64,000 nt of DNA from UBA6522 sp965205045 (GCA_965205045.1 OZ242031.1:4588001-4652000), one strand, 5' to 3'. Shown: positions 1 through 8,719, numbered from the stretch's first letter. The notes: generated from the sequence alone by a model not told the origin. Numbers and translations are program-made.

Positions 1-137
1 GCCGATCGCGGCGAGGTTTTGCGGCGGATGCCCGGCCGCGGCGCGGCGAACTCCCCGAACGCGCTCACGCCGCGGTGGCGGGCCAGCCGCGCCGCGGCCG
101 CGATCGTCGGATGGCGCGCCAGGCTGTTGGGCGGCAT
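1..137 (-). CDS. 5' part of an unidentified gene, cut by the left edge
   Basis: An ATG at 137 on the minus strand is preceded by a good ribosome binding site (GGGAGGGATGAAGTC) and its frame stays open for 45 codons to the window edge. The visible part is rich in Ala and Arg and matches nothing I recognise. It would be transcribed in the same direction as proC, about 130 bases downstream of it. High GC makes chance open frames common, so this is tentative. Confidence 0.35.
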   Translation of the reverse strand, partial: MPPNSLARHPTIAAAARLARHRGVSAFGEFAAPRPGIRRKTSPRS

Positions 138-265
138 GACTTCATCCCTCCCCGTCCATGGCCTCAGGCTATACGCCCCGACTTTTGAATAGTCCTGCGC
201 GCGTGCGCACGGTTACGGACGCGCGTATCCAAAACCATCGATTCGCTCCAGCACACCGGCGTATC

Positions 266-1075
266 TCAGGCCAGTTCCCTGCTCCGTCGGGCGGCGGCCT
301 GCACCGCCTCGCTGAGGAGCGCTTCCAGAGCGCCCGAGTCGCCGATCAGCACCTCGAGCGCGGCCTGCGTCGTCCCGCCGGGACTGGTGACCTGGCGGCG
401 CAGTTCCGCCGGGTCCGTACCCGACGCCATGGCGTAGGCACCCGCGCCGGAAACCGTTGCCAATGCCAGCCGCTCGGCCAGACCCCGCTCGAAACCGACC
501 TTCACCGCCGCCGCCGCCAGGCATTCGATCAGCAGGAATACATAGGCCGGGCCGCTGCCGGAGACGGCGGTTACCGCATCCATGAGGCTATCGTCCTTAA
601 GCCACACCACCTGTCCCACCGCGGCCATGAGCGATTCGCAAAGCCGCTGCAGGTCCGGGCCCACGACGTCGCTGGCGGCCAGCGCGGTGATTCCCCTGCC
701 GATCGAAGCCGGCGTGTTGGGCATGCCGCGGACGATGGCCGCACCGGTGCCGAGCAGGCCCTGGTAGAACGCGATGGTCTTGCCCGCGGCAATGGTGAGC
801 AAGACAGCCCGGCCGTCGGCCAGGTCGCGATAGTCCTGCAATGCTCCCTCGACCAGGTGTGGCTTGACGGCCAGTACGATCACATCGGGGCGAAACGAAT
901 CCGGCCGCCCCGGGGAGGCCTTGATACCCAGCGATTCGACGGCCGCGCGCGCCCGGCCGTCCGGGTCCACCACGTGAATCGTCTCCGGCGCCCGGCCGTC
1001 CGCGAGCCACCCACGCAGCAACGCCTGGCCCATGTTGCCGCCGCCCGCCAGCAGAATCGCTTTCCGACCGCTCAT
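266..1075 (-). CDS. proC: Pyrroline-5-carboxylate reductase
   Basis: This 269-residue protein carries out the last step of proline synthesis, reducing pyrroline-5-carboxylate with NAD(P)H in the cytoplasm. The N-terminus has the Rossmann dinucleotide motif GGGNMG at residues 11-16. The C-terminal half has the family signature around RRQVTSPGGTTQAALEVL. Length is typical. The reading frame is open further upstream, but the ATG at 1075 gives the normal N-terminus and overlaps the symporter stop codon by four bases (ATGA), so the two genes are probably translationally coupled. Confidence 0.95.
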   Translation of the reverse strand: MSGRKAILLAGGGNMGQALLRGWLADGRAPETIHVVDPDGRARAAVESLGIKASPGRPDSFRPDVIVLAVKPHLVEGALQDYRDLADGRAVLLTIAAGKTIAFYQGLLGTGAAIVRGMPNTPASIGRGITALAASDVVGPDLQRLCESLMAAVGQVVWLKDDSLMDAVTAVSGSGPAYVFLLIECLAAAAVKVGFERGLAERLALATVSGAGAYAMASGTDPAELRRQVTSPGGTTQAALEVLIGDSGALEALLSEAVQAAARRSRELA

Positions 1076-2391
1076 GATTCCGACTCCAATCCAGCTTTTG
1101 ATTCCGATGTCGGTGACATTGCGCTCTCCGCGCTTCCCCGGGGACCGGTCACTACACGGCCCTTCCTGGCCAACACTTCTGGAACCCCCTCGCTGTGGGC
1201 CACCACACACGCCGTGACACCGTCGCCGGTCACGTTCACCGCTGTCCTCATCATGTCAAGCAACCGGTCGATCCCGAAAATGAGCGCAATACCCTCCACC
1301 GGCACACCCACCTGAGTCAATACCATGGTCAACGTGATCAGGCCGGCGGAGGGGACCGCCGCCGTGCCGATGGAGGCAAGCGTGGAGAGCAGGATAATCA
1401 CCAGGAAGTCCGCAAAGACCAGATCCACACCGTACACGTTGGCAATGAACACGGTGGCGATGCCCTGCATGATGGCCGTTCCGTCCATGTTGATGGTCGC
1501 ACCCAGCGGGACGGTGAACGAGGCAATGGAATTCGGCACGCCCAGGCGTCTCGTCAACGCGTTGAGCGTGACCGGGATCGTCGCCGCCGACGAGGCCGTG
1601 CTGAAGGCAAACGTCATCGGCGACCGCATGCGCGCCAGAAACCTGAGCGCATTCAGCCCGAAGGCCCGCAACACGAGCGAATAGACGACCAGCAGATACG
1701 CCAGCAACGTACCGGCGAGGAGCAGAAAGTAGCCCGCCAGCGGAATGAAGATTTCCCATCCCTGCGTGGCGAACGTTCGGGCCAGCAGCGCGAAAAGTCC
1801 GATCGGCGCAAGCTGGATGATGAGCATCACCATTTTCAGGATCACGTCGTTCAGGCCCCTGAACAGCCTGACCACGGGTCCTGCCCGCTCGCCGGCCAGA
1901 TTCGCCGCGAACCCGAACAGCAGCGCGAAAACAATAACCTGGAGCATCCGCCCGTCCGCCATGGCCTGGAACAGATTCTCCGGGAAGATGTCGATGAAAG
2001 TGTCCGCCAGGGGAGGCATTTCCCGGGGCGCGACTTCGCCGAAATCGCCCTCCAGTTCGAAGCCGGCTCCGGGCGATACCGCAAGGCCCATCGACAGGCC
2101 GACGGTGACGGCCACGGCCGTGGTCGCCAGGAACAGGCCCACCGTCTTCGCACCCACCCGCCCGAAGGTCTTGAGGTCGCCCATGGCATTGACCCCGCAA
2201 ATCAGCGAGACGAGAACCAGCGGAACCACCATCAGCCCGAGCAGCGCGAGGAATATTCCGCCAACGACGTAGAAGAGACCGTCCACGAGAAACGCGTTCA
2301 GCGACGGCAACGCCCCCGCCGATGCGTTCAGGCCAATGCCCACCACGATTCCGGCCAGCATCGACAGCAGAATTCGCTGCGTAAAGCTCAC
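1072..2391 (-). CDS. Dicarboxylate/amino acid:cation symporter (DAACS family)
   Basis: The protein has 439 residues and many hydrophobic segments, with the family hallmark GATINMDGTA in the C-terminal half. Members of this GltP/DctA-type family use Na+ or H+ gradients to import glutamate, aspartate or C4-dicarboxylates; the exact substrate cannot be read here. I chose a GTG start at 2391 because AAGGAG lies five bases upstream; a GTG at 2433 would add 14 residues without a clear binding site. It overlaps proC by four bases, and glutamate uptake next to proline synthesis makes metabolic sense. Confidence 0.9.
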   Translation of the reverse strand: MSFTQRILLSMLAGIVVGIGLNASAGALPSLNAFLVDGLFYVVGGIFLALLGLMVVPLVLVSLICGVNAMGDLKTFGRVGAKTVGLFLATTAVAVTVGLSMGLAVSPGAGFELEGDFGEVAPREMPPLADTFIDIFPENLFQAMADGRMLQVIVFALLFGFAANLAGERAGPVVRLFRGLNDVILKMVMLIIQLAPIGLFALLARTFATQGWEIFIPLAGYFLLLAGTLLAYLLVVYSLVLRAFGLNALRFLARMRSPMTFAFSTASSAATIPVTLNALTRRLGVPNSIASFTVPLGATINMDGTAIMQGIATVFIANVYGVDLVFADFLVIILLSTLASIGTAAVPSAGLITLTMVLTQVGVPVEGIALIFGIDRLLDMMRTAVNVTGDGVTACVVAHSEGVPEVLARKGRVVTGPRGSAESAMSPTSESKAGLESES

Positions 2392-2581
2392 ACGGTCTCC
2401 TTGTGCCCGGGGAATCCCGTAAATTCGCGACACTTCCTGTCTGCATTGAAGCCGCCGGACATCGGCAACGCCCGGCGTACCGCTGTAGAATACCGCACAG
2501 AAGGACGCCCGGCATTCTTCGGGAGTGTGGGTTGTGCGCCTTCAGACCACGACTATTTTCAACTTTTTTGAGGAGAAACCG

Positions 2582-3202
2582 ATGAAGGGCACCTTTATTC
2601 TATCGACGGCGGCGTTGATCCTGCCGGCCCTGGCGGCTGCCGAACCCATGGAGTATTCACTGGACATGAGCCACTCCCGGGTCTTTTTCGATGTCGACCA
2701 CCAGGGATATTCCATGATGCGCGGAATGTTCCGAAGCTTTGACGGCACCTTGATGTACGATGAGGAGGATCCGTCGGCCAGTTCCGTCAGCATTGATATC
2801 GACGCTTCCAGCGTGGACATGTACCACGACGGCCTGAACGATCACCTCCTGAACGACGACTTCTTCGGCGTGGAAACTCACCCATCGTTGACGTTTGAAA
2901 GCACGTCGGTCGAAGATCTGGGAGACGGGCAGCTTCGCGTCAATGGCAATCTGACCATGATCGGCCAGACGCATCCGGTCACGCTGGATGCAGTTCTCAA
3001 TCAGGCCGGGCAGTATCGCGGCAACCCCAAGGTCGGTTTCAGCGCCACGGGTTCCCTGGATAGAACAGCCTATGGAATGAACTTTGCCGCGCCGATGATC
3101 GGTTCCGAAGTCAATATCGGCATCCAGATCGAAGCCACGCGGCCCGGCGAGGGCGGCGCCGCCCCGGCCGGCATGGGCATGGGTATGGGCATGGGGCAGT
3201 AA
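2582..3202 (+). CDS. YceI family protein, exported
   Basis: A 206-residue protein starts at ATG 2582 behind GAGGAG. Residues 1-20 are a signal peptide ending near LAAAE. The rest follows the YceI lipocalin-like fold: MSHSRVFFDVDHQGYSMMRG near the start, the FRSFDGTL segment and the LTMIGQTHPVTLDA segment. YceI proteins bind polyisoprenoid or other amphiphilic ligands in the periplasm. The C-terminus is a low-complexity Gly-Met tail (GMGMGMGMGQ) from repeated ATGGGC units, which is not part of the usual family. It is transcribed divergently from the symporter. Confidence 0.88.
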   Translation: MKGTFILSTAALILPALAAAEPMEYSLDMSHSRVFFDVDHQGYSMMRGMFRSFDGTLMYDEEDPSASSVSIDIDASSVDMYHDGLNDHLLNDDFFGVETHPSLTFESTSVEDLGDGQLRVNGNLTMIGQTHPVTLDAVLNQAGQYRGNPKVGFSATGSLDRTAYGMNFAAPMIGSEVNIGIQIEATRPGEGGAAPAGMGMGMGMGQ

Positions 3203-3322
3203 TCGGGTCAAATGGCTCGATCGTGGCCACCGGAGCGCCCGGTGCGTTTGCGGCGGTTACAGTCTCCTGGTCGCTCGAAGTCGCGGGCGGACAGCGGTTG
3301 GGACCTTTTCCGGGGGAGTGTC

Positions 3323-3682
3323 ATGCGCTCGAGGCTTGTGATTGCAATCGTATTCTTTCTCGTTCTATCGAATAGTTACGCTCAGGATACCAACAACGAT
3401 CTGGAAGACCGGATCCGCAGCCTGGAGGCTGCGGTGGCGACGCTGGATACCCGCCTCGCAACCCGGACCACGGCAGGCGCAGGCTCGCTGGATACTTCCG
3501 TGGCGGGCCTGTCGGTGCAGCGCCGCGTCGACGCCCTGGAGAGGCAGGTTGAGAGCCTGGCACGCCAGGTAACCGCGCTCCAGCGGCAGGTAGAGCAAGC
3601 CGGGCGCGATGCATCCAGCGCCATTCGCGAAGCCGAGGCCGCCCGGCGGGACGCGCGGGATGCACTGATGCGCGCACGCTGA
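3323..3682 (+). CDS. Small exported coiled-coil protein
   Basis: The ATG at 3323 follows GGGGGAG. The 119-residue product begins with a signal peptide (residues 1-20, ending SNSYAQ). The mature part is almost entirely heptad-rich helix (LEDRIRSLEAAVATLDTRL; VDALERQVESLARQVTALQR) with an Ala/Arg/Glu tail, as in periplasmic coiled-coil or lipoprotein-like spacers. I cannot assign a function. Confidence 0.65.
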   Translation: MRSRLVIAIVFFLVLSNSYAQDTNNDLEDRIRSLEAAVATLDTRLATRTTAGAGSLDTSVAGLSVQRRVDALERQVESLARQVTALQRQVEQAGRDASSAIREAEAARRDARDALMRAR

Positions 3683-3708
3683 GGTTCCTGCGCGAGGATC
3701 GCATCACG

Positions 3709-3804
3709 CCATCAGGGCGCACGGCGGCCTTCCTCGACCGGTCCGAGGTACCGTGTCGCTCGGGGTGGCGTCGCACCAGGCCATCGGGCCGCACGGCGGC
3801 CTTC
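3709..3804. repeat. Pair of short direct repeats in an intergenic gap
   Basis: A 24-base unit (core GCACGGCGGCCTTC) occurs at 3709-3732 and again at 3781-3804 with 22 of 24 bases alike, inside the 180-base gap between two small genes. It may be a dispersed intergenic repeat; no gene or hairpin was recognised here. Confidence 0.45.
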
Positions 3805-3865
3805 GCCGCCTGTGTTAGCCTATGCGCCCAACGCCGCTTGAACGCGCAAACAACGGAGTTGATCC

Positions 3866-4246
3866 ATGGCAGACAATCCAGCGGATGGCGAAATCCGCAT
3901 GTCGGCGGGCAACCTCTACCGGGAGGAAACCTATACCGACCGGCAGGTCGGGAGCCTGCAGATACTCACTCCGGTCAAGAAAGACGGATCCACCGACTTT
4001 TCCCGGCAGCGATTGTTCGTGGGCCAGACCCAGATCCTGACGCCCGCGGGCGCCTTGCCCCTGAGTTTCGAGATCGAGGCCAAGTCGCTGGAAGAGGCGA
4101 TCGGGAAGTTCGGTGACAGCGCGCAGACGGCGCTCGCGGGAACCATGGAGCGCATCGAGGAGATGCGCCGGGAAGCCGCCTCGTCCATCATCGTGCCGGG
4201 GAGCGATCCGATGGCAGCCCCGGGCGGGGGGCTCCAGGTTCGCTGA
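3866..4246 (+). CDS. Conserved-looking cytoplasmic protein of unknown function
   Basis: The 126-residue frame starts at ATG 3866 with GGAG eight bases upstream. The sequence is balanced and soluble, with a central stretch RQRLFVGQTQILTPAGALPL and a helical C-terminal part (LEEAIGKFGDSAQTALAGTM). There is no signal peptide or membrane segment. I do not recognise the family. It lies just upstream of the PpiC-type isomerase in the same direction. Confidence 0.6.
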   Translation: MADNPADGEIRMSAGNLYREETYTDRQVGSLQILTPVKKDGSTDFSRQRLFVGQTQILTPAGALPLSFEIEAKSLEEAIGKFGDSAQTALAGTMERIEEMRREAASSIIVPGSDPMAAPGGGLQVR

Positions 4247-4300
4247 CGCGTCGCCGCTGCACGGGCGCCAGGGCCAGGCCGAGTCTCTGCGGATGCAACG

Positions 4301-5206
4301 ATGAGAAAATTGCTGAAGGATCCGCTGCTGCACTTCGTGGTACTGGGCCTCGGCCTGTTCCTGCTCTATCGACTCACCGGCCAACAGGCCGACGGCGACG
4401 AGGTCCTAATCGACCGGGATGCCCTGCTGCGCCACTTGCAGTACCAGTCCGTGGCCTTCGACCGGGCACAGTTCGAACTGTTCCTCGAAGACATGGCCGG
4501 GCGCGAAACGGCGGACCTGATCGTGGAAGCCGCCCGGGAGGAAATCCTCTACCGCGAAGCACTGGCCATGGGACTGGACCGGGACGACTACATCATTCGC
4601 AGCCGTCTCGTTCAGAAGCTCATGTACCTGGCGGAAGGCTTCGCCAGCGACGCGGTCGGCCTGAGCGAAGAAGAAATTGAAGCGTATTTCGAAGCCAATC
4701 GCGACAGTTACGAACTCGATCCCTACATTACGCTGACCCACGTGTTCTTCAATGCCGAGCGCCGCGGGTGGGATGAGGCGCGCGCGCTGGCCGAGGCCAA
4801 ACTCCGGGAACTCAACGACGGACTCGTGCAGTTCGAAGAAAGTTCCGCCCATGGAGACCGGTTCCCGTACTTCGTGAACTACATCGAGCGGCCTCCGCAA
4901 CTCATCGCCAGCCACTTCGGAGGCGCAATGACCGAGGCGCTGTTCCAGCTCCCGGTCGACGCGGCATCGTGGCGGGGGCCGTACGAGTCCCGGTTCGGAA
5001 CGCACCTGGTGATGGTCACCAACCAGCAACCGGAGCGCATGCCCGACTTCGATGAAGTCAGGGACCGTGTGGCGGCCGACGCCCAGGCCGCCCGCGACCG
5101 GGCACTGACGGACGCGGCCATCGATGAAATCGTGGCGCGCTACACCATCGTCATCGGCGCCGATCTGCAAAGCGCCGATGAGGGGACCGGGGCCCCGCCG
5201 GAATGA
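4301..5206 (+). CDS. Membrane-anchored peptidyl-prolyl isomerase, parvulin type
   Basis: The 301-residue protein has one N-terminal membrane anchor (about residues 9-24) followed by a SurA/PpiC-like helical segment with the pattern ADLIVEAAREEILYREALAM, and a rotamase domain in the second half (YITLTHVFF, ending in an FGTHLVMV strand near residue 230). Such proteins assist folding of exported proteins. The stop overlaps the next start by four bases (ATGA), pairing it with a HupE/UreJ-like gene, an arrangement I know from other proteobacteria. Confidence 0.8.
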   Translation: MRKLLKDPLLHFVVLGLGLFLLYRLTGQQADGDEVLIDRDALLRHLQYQSVAFDRAQFELFLEDMAGRETADLIVEAAREEILYREALAMGLDRDDYIIRSRLVQKLMYLAEGFASDAVGLSEEEIEAYFEANRDSYELDPYITLTHVFFNAERRGWDEARALAEAKLRELNDGLVQFEESSAHGDRFPYFVNYIERPPQLIASHFGGAMTEALFQLPVDAASWRGPYESRFGTHLVMVTNQQPERMPDFDEVRDRVAADAQAARDRALTDAAIDEIVARYTIVIGADLQSADEGTGAPPE

Positions 5207-6402
5207 GGCGGCTTGCCTTACTCGCCAGTTTGAGGTGGCTGGCCGCGTTCGCCGGTTTGAGGCGGCCTGCGCCACCCGCCAGTTTCAGGCGGCCTGCGCC
5301 ACCCGCCAGTTTCAGGCGGCCTATGCCACCCGCCGGTTTGAGGCGGCCTGCGTCACCCGCCGGTTTGAGGCGGCCTGCCACACTTGACGGTTTGAGGCGG
5401 GCACCGCTCCTTCTGGGCCTTTGGCTCGCCCTCGCCGCCACCGCACTCGGCCACGATCTGCGCCCGATTTTCATCGACATATCCCAGACGTCGGAAACCG
5501 ATACCACCCTGCGCTGGAAGATCCCGTACACGATATCGCGGGCTCAGCTCCCGGCGATTTCCCTTTCGGAGGAGTGCACACCGGAATCCGAACCTCGCCT
5601 CGTCGTGCGGGCCGACACCTACCAGGGCGAGCAATCGTACCAGTGCACCGCGGCCCTGGCCGGTGCCGCCGTTTCGCTGGACTTTCCCTCAACCAACCCA
5701 TCGCTGACCACCATCATCCGGGTGCTGACCCACGATGGCCTGCCGCTCTCGGGACTGCTGGCCCCGGACGAAGTCACCTGGACGATTCCCGAAGCACCCG
5801 GGCGCTGGGAGGTCGCTGCGAATTACACCGAACTGGGCATCGAACACATCGCCGTGGGCTGGGACCACCTGCTGTTCGTGGCGCTGATGGTCCTGCTGGC
5901 CCGCACCCCCCGGCGCACCCTGATCATGGTCACCGGCTTCACCGTGGCCCACTCGCTGACCCTGGCGCTGTCCACCCTGGACCTGGTGTCGCTGCCCATC
6001 CCGGTGGTGGAGACCGCCATCGCGCTCAGCATCGTATTCCTCGCCGCAGAAATCGCCCGCGGCAACCGGCAGACCCTGACGCACCGCTTCCCCCTGCTGG
6101 CGACCGGCCTGTTCGGCCTCCTCCACGGCTTCGGGTTCGCCTCGGTACTGCGCGAAGTGGGCCTGCCGCCCACCGAGCTGCCCACCGCCCTGCTCTTCTT
6201 CAACGTGGGCGTGGAAATCGGCCAGATCGTATTCGTGGTGGTGATCTACGCCGCCGGCCTCGGTTGGCAGGCGGCGATGCGCCGATCGCGTTTCGGGCGC
6301 CGCGGGTTCATGGTTGAGGGGTCCCCCGCTGCTACGGCGACCGCCTACGCGGTGGGAGCCATCGCCAGCTTCTGGACGATCGAGCGGTTGCTGGCGATCT
6401 GA
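5203..6402 (+). CDS. HupE/UreJ-like membrane protein with an expanded N-terminus
   Basis: The C-terminal 190 residues contain about six membrane helices with the family pattern GWDHLLFVALMVLLARTPRR, GFTVAHSLTLAL and LLHGFGFASVLRE, whose His residues may bind a metal such as nickel. The middle is a periplasmic domain of about 120 residues. The usual signal peptide (LLLGLWLALAATALG) begins only near residue 69; before it lie about 60 residues built from nine-residue repeats (LRRPAPPAS type) encoded by a 27-bp tandem repeat. The annotated ATG overlaps the upstream stop. A TTG at 5392, after the repeats, would give a normal N-terminus but lacks a clear binding site. Confidence 0.82.
   Translation: MRRLALLASLRWLAAFAGLRRPAPPASFRRPAPPASFRRPMPPAGLRRPASPAGLRRPATLDGLRRAPLLLGLWLALAATALGHDLRPIFIDISQTSETDTTLRWKIPYTISRAQLPAISLSEECTPESEPRLVVRADTYQGEQSYQCTAALAGAAVSLDFPSTNPSLTTIIRVLTHDGLPLSGLLAPDEVTWTIPEAPGRWEVAANYTELGIEHIAVGWDHLLFVALMVLLARTPRRTLIMVTGFTVAHSLTLALSTLDLVSLPIPVVETAIALSIVFLAAEIARGNRQTLTHRFPLLATGLFGLLHGFGFASVLREVGLPPTELPTALLFFNVGVEIGQIVFVVVIYAAGLGWQAAMRRSRFGRRGFMVEGSPAATATAYAVGAIASFWTIERLLAI
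5228..5400 (+). repeat. 27-bp minisatellite, six full copies plus a partial
   Basis: Units start at 5228, 5255, 5282, 5309, 5336 and 5363, each 27 bases long, with an 11-base partial copy from 5390. Each begins GTTT(G/C)AGG(C/T)GGC. The unit is a multiple of three, so copy-number change keeps the HupE-like frame open and only lengthens or shortens the Arg/Pro/Ala-rich stretch before the signal peptide. Confidence 0.95.
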
Positions 6403-6511
6403 TAAGGGAAAAATCGTTCGACGGTTTCGACGTGATTCGGTTGTGGTGAACGCAGCGTCGTCTTCCGCCATTACGGGGACTTGGAAGATGAATTGCGACT
6501 GACGGATTCGG

Positions 6512-6805
6512 TCAGCCGTCCGTCCCGGTCCTGTGCCGGTCCGGATCGGAATCCGGGTCGGGCGGGTCCACGCGTAGCCGGAAGAAGGTTTCCACTGTGG
6601 CCTTGAGGGCAGCCAGACCCTGTTCGACCTGGCCCAGCCGATCACTCAGCCTGTCGAGCCGATCATTCAGCTTGTCGATGCGCCCGCTTTGTTCCTTGAT
6701 ATCCTGGCGCAACTGGTCGCCCATAGCCTTGATATCCTGACGCAGCCAGGCAAACAGGCCGATGATGAGCGCGGCCAGCGCGATGAAAGATGCCCACTCG
6801 TTCAT
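6512..6805 (-). CDS. Small single-pass membrane protein with coiled coil
   Basis: From ATG 6805 the product has 97 residues: a membrane segment (about residues 5-22, FIALAALIIGLFAWLRQ), then heptads (IKEQSGRIDKLNDRLDRLSD) and a polar tail rich in Asp and Pro. This layout is common in small proteins of unknown role, often near toxin-antitoxin loci. The frame is open upstream of 6805, but the hydrophobic start argues for this ATG. Confidence 0.6.
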   Translation of the reverse strand: MNEWASFIALAALIIGLFAWLRQDIKAMGDQLRQDIKEQSGRIDKLNDRLDRLSDRLGQVEQGLAALKATVETFFRLRVDPPDPDSDPDRHRTGTDG

Positions 6806-6941
6806 GATCGCAGTATAGCAGTCCCGGTCCCCGGGCAAGCTGTTAAAATCCCGCCATGTCCGGACCCGATTGCGGCGTCGTGCCCGCCTGCGGGTCCACA
6901 GCACCTTGCCGAAGATGCGGGTGCCCACGCTCTGCGAGCCA

Positions 6942-6967
6942 TCATGCGTACATCAAGCGCTCGCCCT
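6942..6967 (-). pseudogene. Fragment of a hicB 3' end
   Basis: On the minus strand these 26 bases encode the terminal residues GERLMYA plus a stop, matching the hicB end at 16784-16809 with one base difference. Just upstream the frame is closed, so only the tail survives. Confidence 0.5.
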
Positions 6968-7153
6968 ATCGCCACGGGCCTGTTTCGGGAGCGCGGCCTT
7001 TTCCTGGGTCTCGCGGCGAAATATGCCGGACTTGGAATAGCCGAGTTCATCGAGCATGTGTCGAGACTCGGAATTCCGGTGGTTTCGGGAACGGTCGAAG
7101 CTGTGCGCGACGACACCAGATCCGTGGAAGCATGGCGCCGCGGCTCGTCGTAG
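6944..7153 (+). pseudogene. Remnant of a UPF0175-type antitoxin
   Basis: The translated stretch GLAAKYAGLGIAEFIEHVSRLGIPVV matches what I know of the C-terminal half of UPF0175 antitoxins (pattern KAAELAGLSRWEFLDLLAERGIPV). The N-terminal DNA-binding part is absent, and the first residues run through the hicB fragment. A second frame from ATG 7132 begins MAPRLVVADVS, like the start of the usual PIN-type partner, but it decays at once. I read this as a dead toxin-antitoxin pair. Confidence 0.45.
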
Positions 7154-7289
7154 CCGACGTCAGCGCAGGATTCCGGCATGCGATCCCACACTCTCTCGCG
7201 GCTGCCAGCGCGACAGACCGTGAACAATGCCACGGCATTGGCCAATGGCTGCCACGCGATGACCGGGTTGACGCGCAGATCCATGTCTA

Positions 7290-7309
7290 TCCATAATGTC
7301 CATTATGGA
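7290..7309. promoter_or_regulatory. Perfect palindrome, probable antitoxin operator
   Basis: TCCATAATG and CATTATGGA form a perfect 9-bp inverted repeat separated by two bases. It overlaps the start codons of the Phd-type antitoxin, where such antitoxins usually bind to repress their own operon. The role is inferred from position and symmetry. Confidence 0.65.
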
Positions 7310-7583
7310 CACATGGGGAATTGGCGAAGCAAAGCAGCGGTTTTCGGAAGTCGTCAGGCGATCCGGAACCGAACCGCAGAAGATTTACAACCGCGACCGT
7401 CTGGTGGCCGCCGTGGTGAGCCCCGATTTGCTTGACTCCGTCCAGAATCTCCGTAAGGAGCAGTCCACTCGCTCGCTTGCCGAGGATTTTTCCGAAATCC
7501 GTGAAATCTGCACGGAGGAGAACTACAACCTCGAAATCGGCAAACGCCAGAATCGCAGGAATTGGATCGTCGAGGATTCGTGA
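7305..7583 (+). CDS. Phd/YefM-type antitoxin
   Basis: The 92-residue product begins MDTWGIGEAKQRFSEVVRRS, the classic Phd N-terminus that dimerises and binds DNA, followed by the RDRLVAAVVSPD strand and a toxin-neutralising tail. An in-frame ATG at 7296 would add three residues; neither has a clear ribosome binding site, and the palindromic operator covers both. Its stop overlaps the PIN toxin start (GTGA). Since the toxin is broken by an insertion, this is now a lone antitoxin. Confidence 0.85.
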   Translation: MDTWGIGEAKQRFSEVVRRSGTEPQKIYNRDRLVAAVVSPDLLDSVQNLRKEQSTRSLAEDFSEIREICTEENYNLEIGKRQNRRNWIVEDS

Positions 7584-7794
7584 TCCTGGTCGACACCAAC
7601 GTTCTCGGTGAACTCTGCCGACCCCGCCCGGCCCCCGCAGTCCAGCGATGGGCCGCGGAGGTGTTGCCGCCATTCGGGTTGAGCGCCGTCACCATTGAAG
7701 AGATCCACTTCGGACTGTGCTGGAAACCAAATGCTCGGATCGAAAATTGGTTCCGACGGTTCCTGGCGGAACGATGCGAGACCTTACCTGTAAC

Positions 7795-7886
7795 TGCGTA
7801 ATCCCTTCAAAGTTACCAGCCAGTCCCAGTCAAAAGTACCAGTCGTTCCCGCTCAAAAGTACCACCCGATCCGCGGCAAAGTTACC
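7795..7886. repeat. IS21 left end with repeated transposase sites
   Basis: Behind the terminal TGCGTA, four copies of AGT(T)ACC lie at 7811, 7835, 7859 and 7880, spaced about one to two DNA turns apart. They mirror the GGTAC repeats at the other end and are probably IstA binding sites. Confidence 0.75.
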
Positions 7887-7948
7887 GCTTCGCCGATGGT
7901 CGTCGAACGATGGCTCGGCGCGAGGCGACGCGTGGCCGGATTTTTAGG

Positions 7949-8701
7949 CTAAGCGGCGAGTGATCCACCTCCTCTGGCTTTCATTTTACGCATGGATTCC
8001 CCTTCCAGCGCGATTCGATAGGCATTGTGCACGAGCCGGTCGAGGATCGCATCGGCGTGGGTGGGTTCTCCGATCATCTTGTGCCAGTGTTCAATGGGCA
8101 ACTGGCTGGTCACCAGCGTGGAGCGCCGCTCGTGCCGATCCTCGAGGATCTCCAGCAGTTCACGGCGCTGGGGCGCTGTGAGCTTGGCCAGACCCCAGTC
8201 GTCCAAAATGATGACGTCGGTCCGGGCGAGCTTTTTCATGACCTTCGGATAGCGGCCGTCGCCGTGCGCATAACCCAGTTCATCGAAGAGCCTGGAGAGG
8301 CGGCGGTACTGCACGGTGAAGCCGTCGCGGCAGGCCTTGTTGCCCAACGCGCAGGCGATCCATGACTTGCCCGTGCCGGTCGGCCCGGTGATCAGCAGGT
8401 TGAGCTTCTTCCTGATCCATTGCCCGGTGATGAGCCGCGTCATCAGGGCCTTGTCCAGGCCCCGGGGGTGCCGGTAATCCAGATCTTCGACGACGGCGGA
8501 GTAGCGCAGCCGCGCGATGCGAAGCCGGTACTTCAGCCGCCGCTCGGCGCGGAAGGCGGCCTCGTGATCGAGCAACAGCCCGAGCCGTTCCTCGAAGCTC
8601 AACGCCTCGATCTCGCTCATGTCCTGCTGCTCCATCAGCGCCGTTCGCATGCCGGTCAGGCGCAGCTCGGCGAGTTTGTCGATGGTGGGGTGATACAACA
8701 T
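7949..8701 (-). CDS. istB: IS21-family helper ATPase
   Basis: The 250-residue protein has the AAA+ Walker A motif GPTGTGKS and a Walker B IILDDWG, with the typical N-terminus MLYHPTIDKLAELRLTGM. IstB helps IstA choose and capture target DNA. A strong ribosome binding site (AGGAGG) precedes ATG 8701, and the gene lies 18 bases after istA. Length is normal and no damage is seen. Confidence 0.95.
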   Translation of the reverse strand: MLYHPTIDKLAELRLTGMRTALMEQQDMSEIEALSFEERLGLLLDHEAAFRAERRLKYRLRIARLRYSAVVEDLDYRHPRGLDKALMTRLITGQWIRKKLNLLITGPTGTGKSWIACALGNKACRDGFTVQYRRLSRLFDELGYAHGDGRYPKVMKKLARTDVIILDDWGLAKLTAPQRRELLEILEDRHERRSTLVTSQLPIEHWHKMIGEPTHADAILDRLVHNAYRIALEGESMRKMKARGGGSLAA

Positions 8702-8719
8702 GGTGCAGTTCCTCCTGAT

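Noticed and set aside
138..265. Terminator hairpin after proC
   Set aside because: GC-rich inverted stretches exist but none is followed by a T-run, so I could not separate it from background.
1195..2571. A 458-codon frame antisense to the symporter
   Set aside because: Its composition (His/Arg/Gln-rich, no motif) is that of a reverse shadow; the opposite strand encodes a clear DAACS symporter.
5228..5400. CRISPR array
   Set aside because: The 27-bp units are contiguous with no spacers and lie inside an open coding frame.
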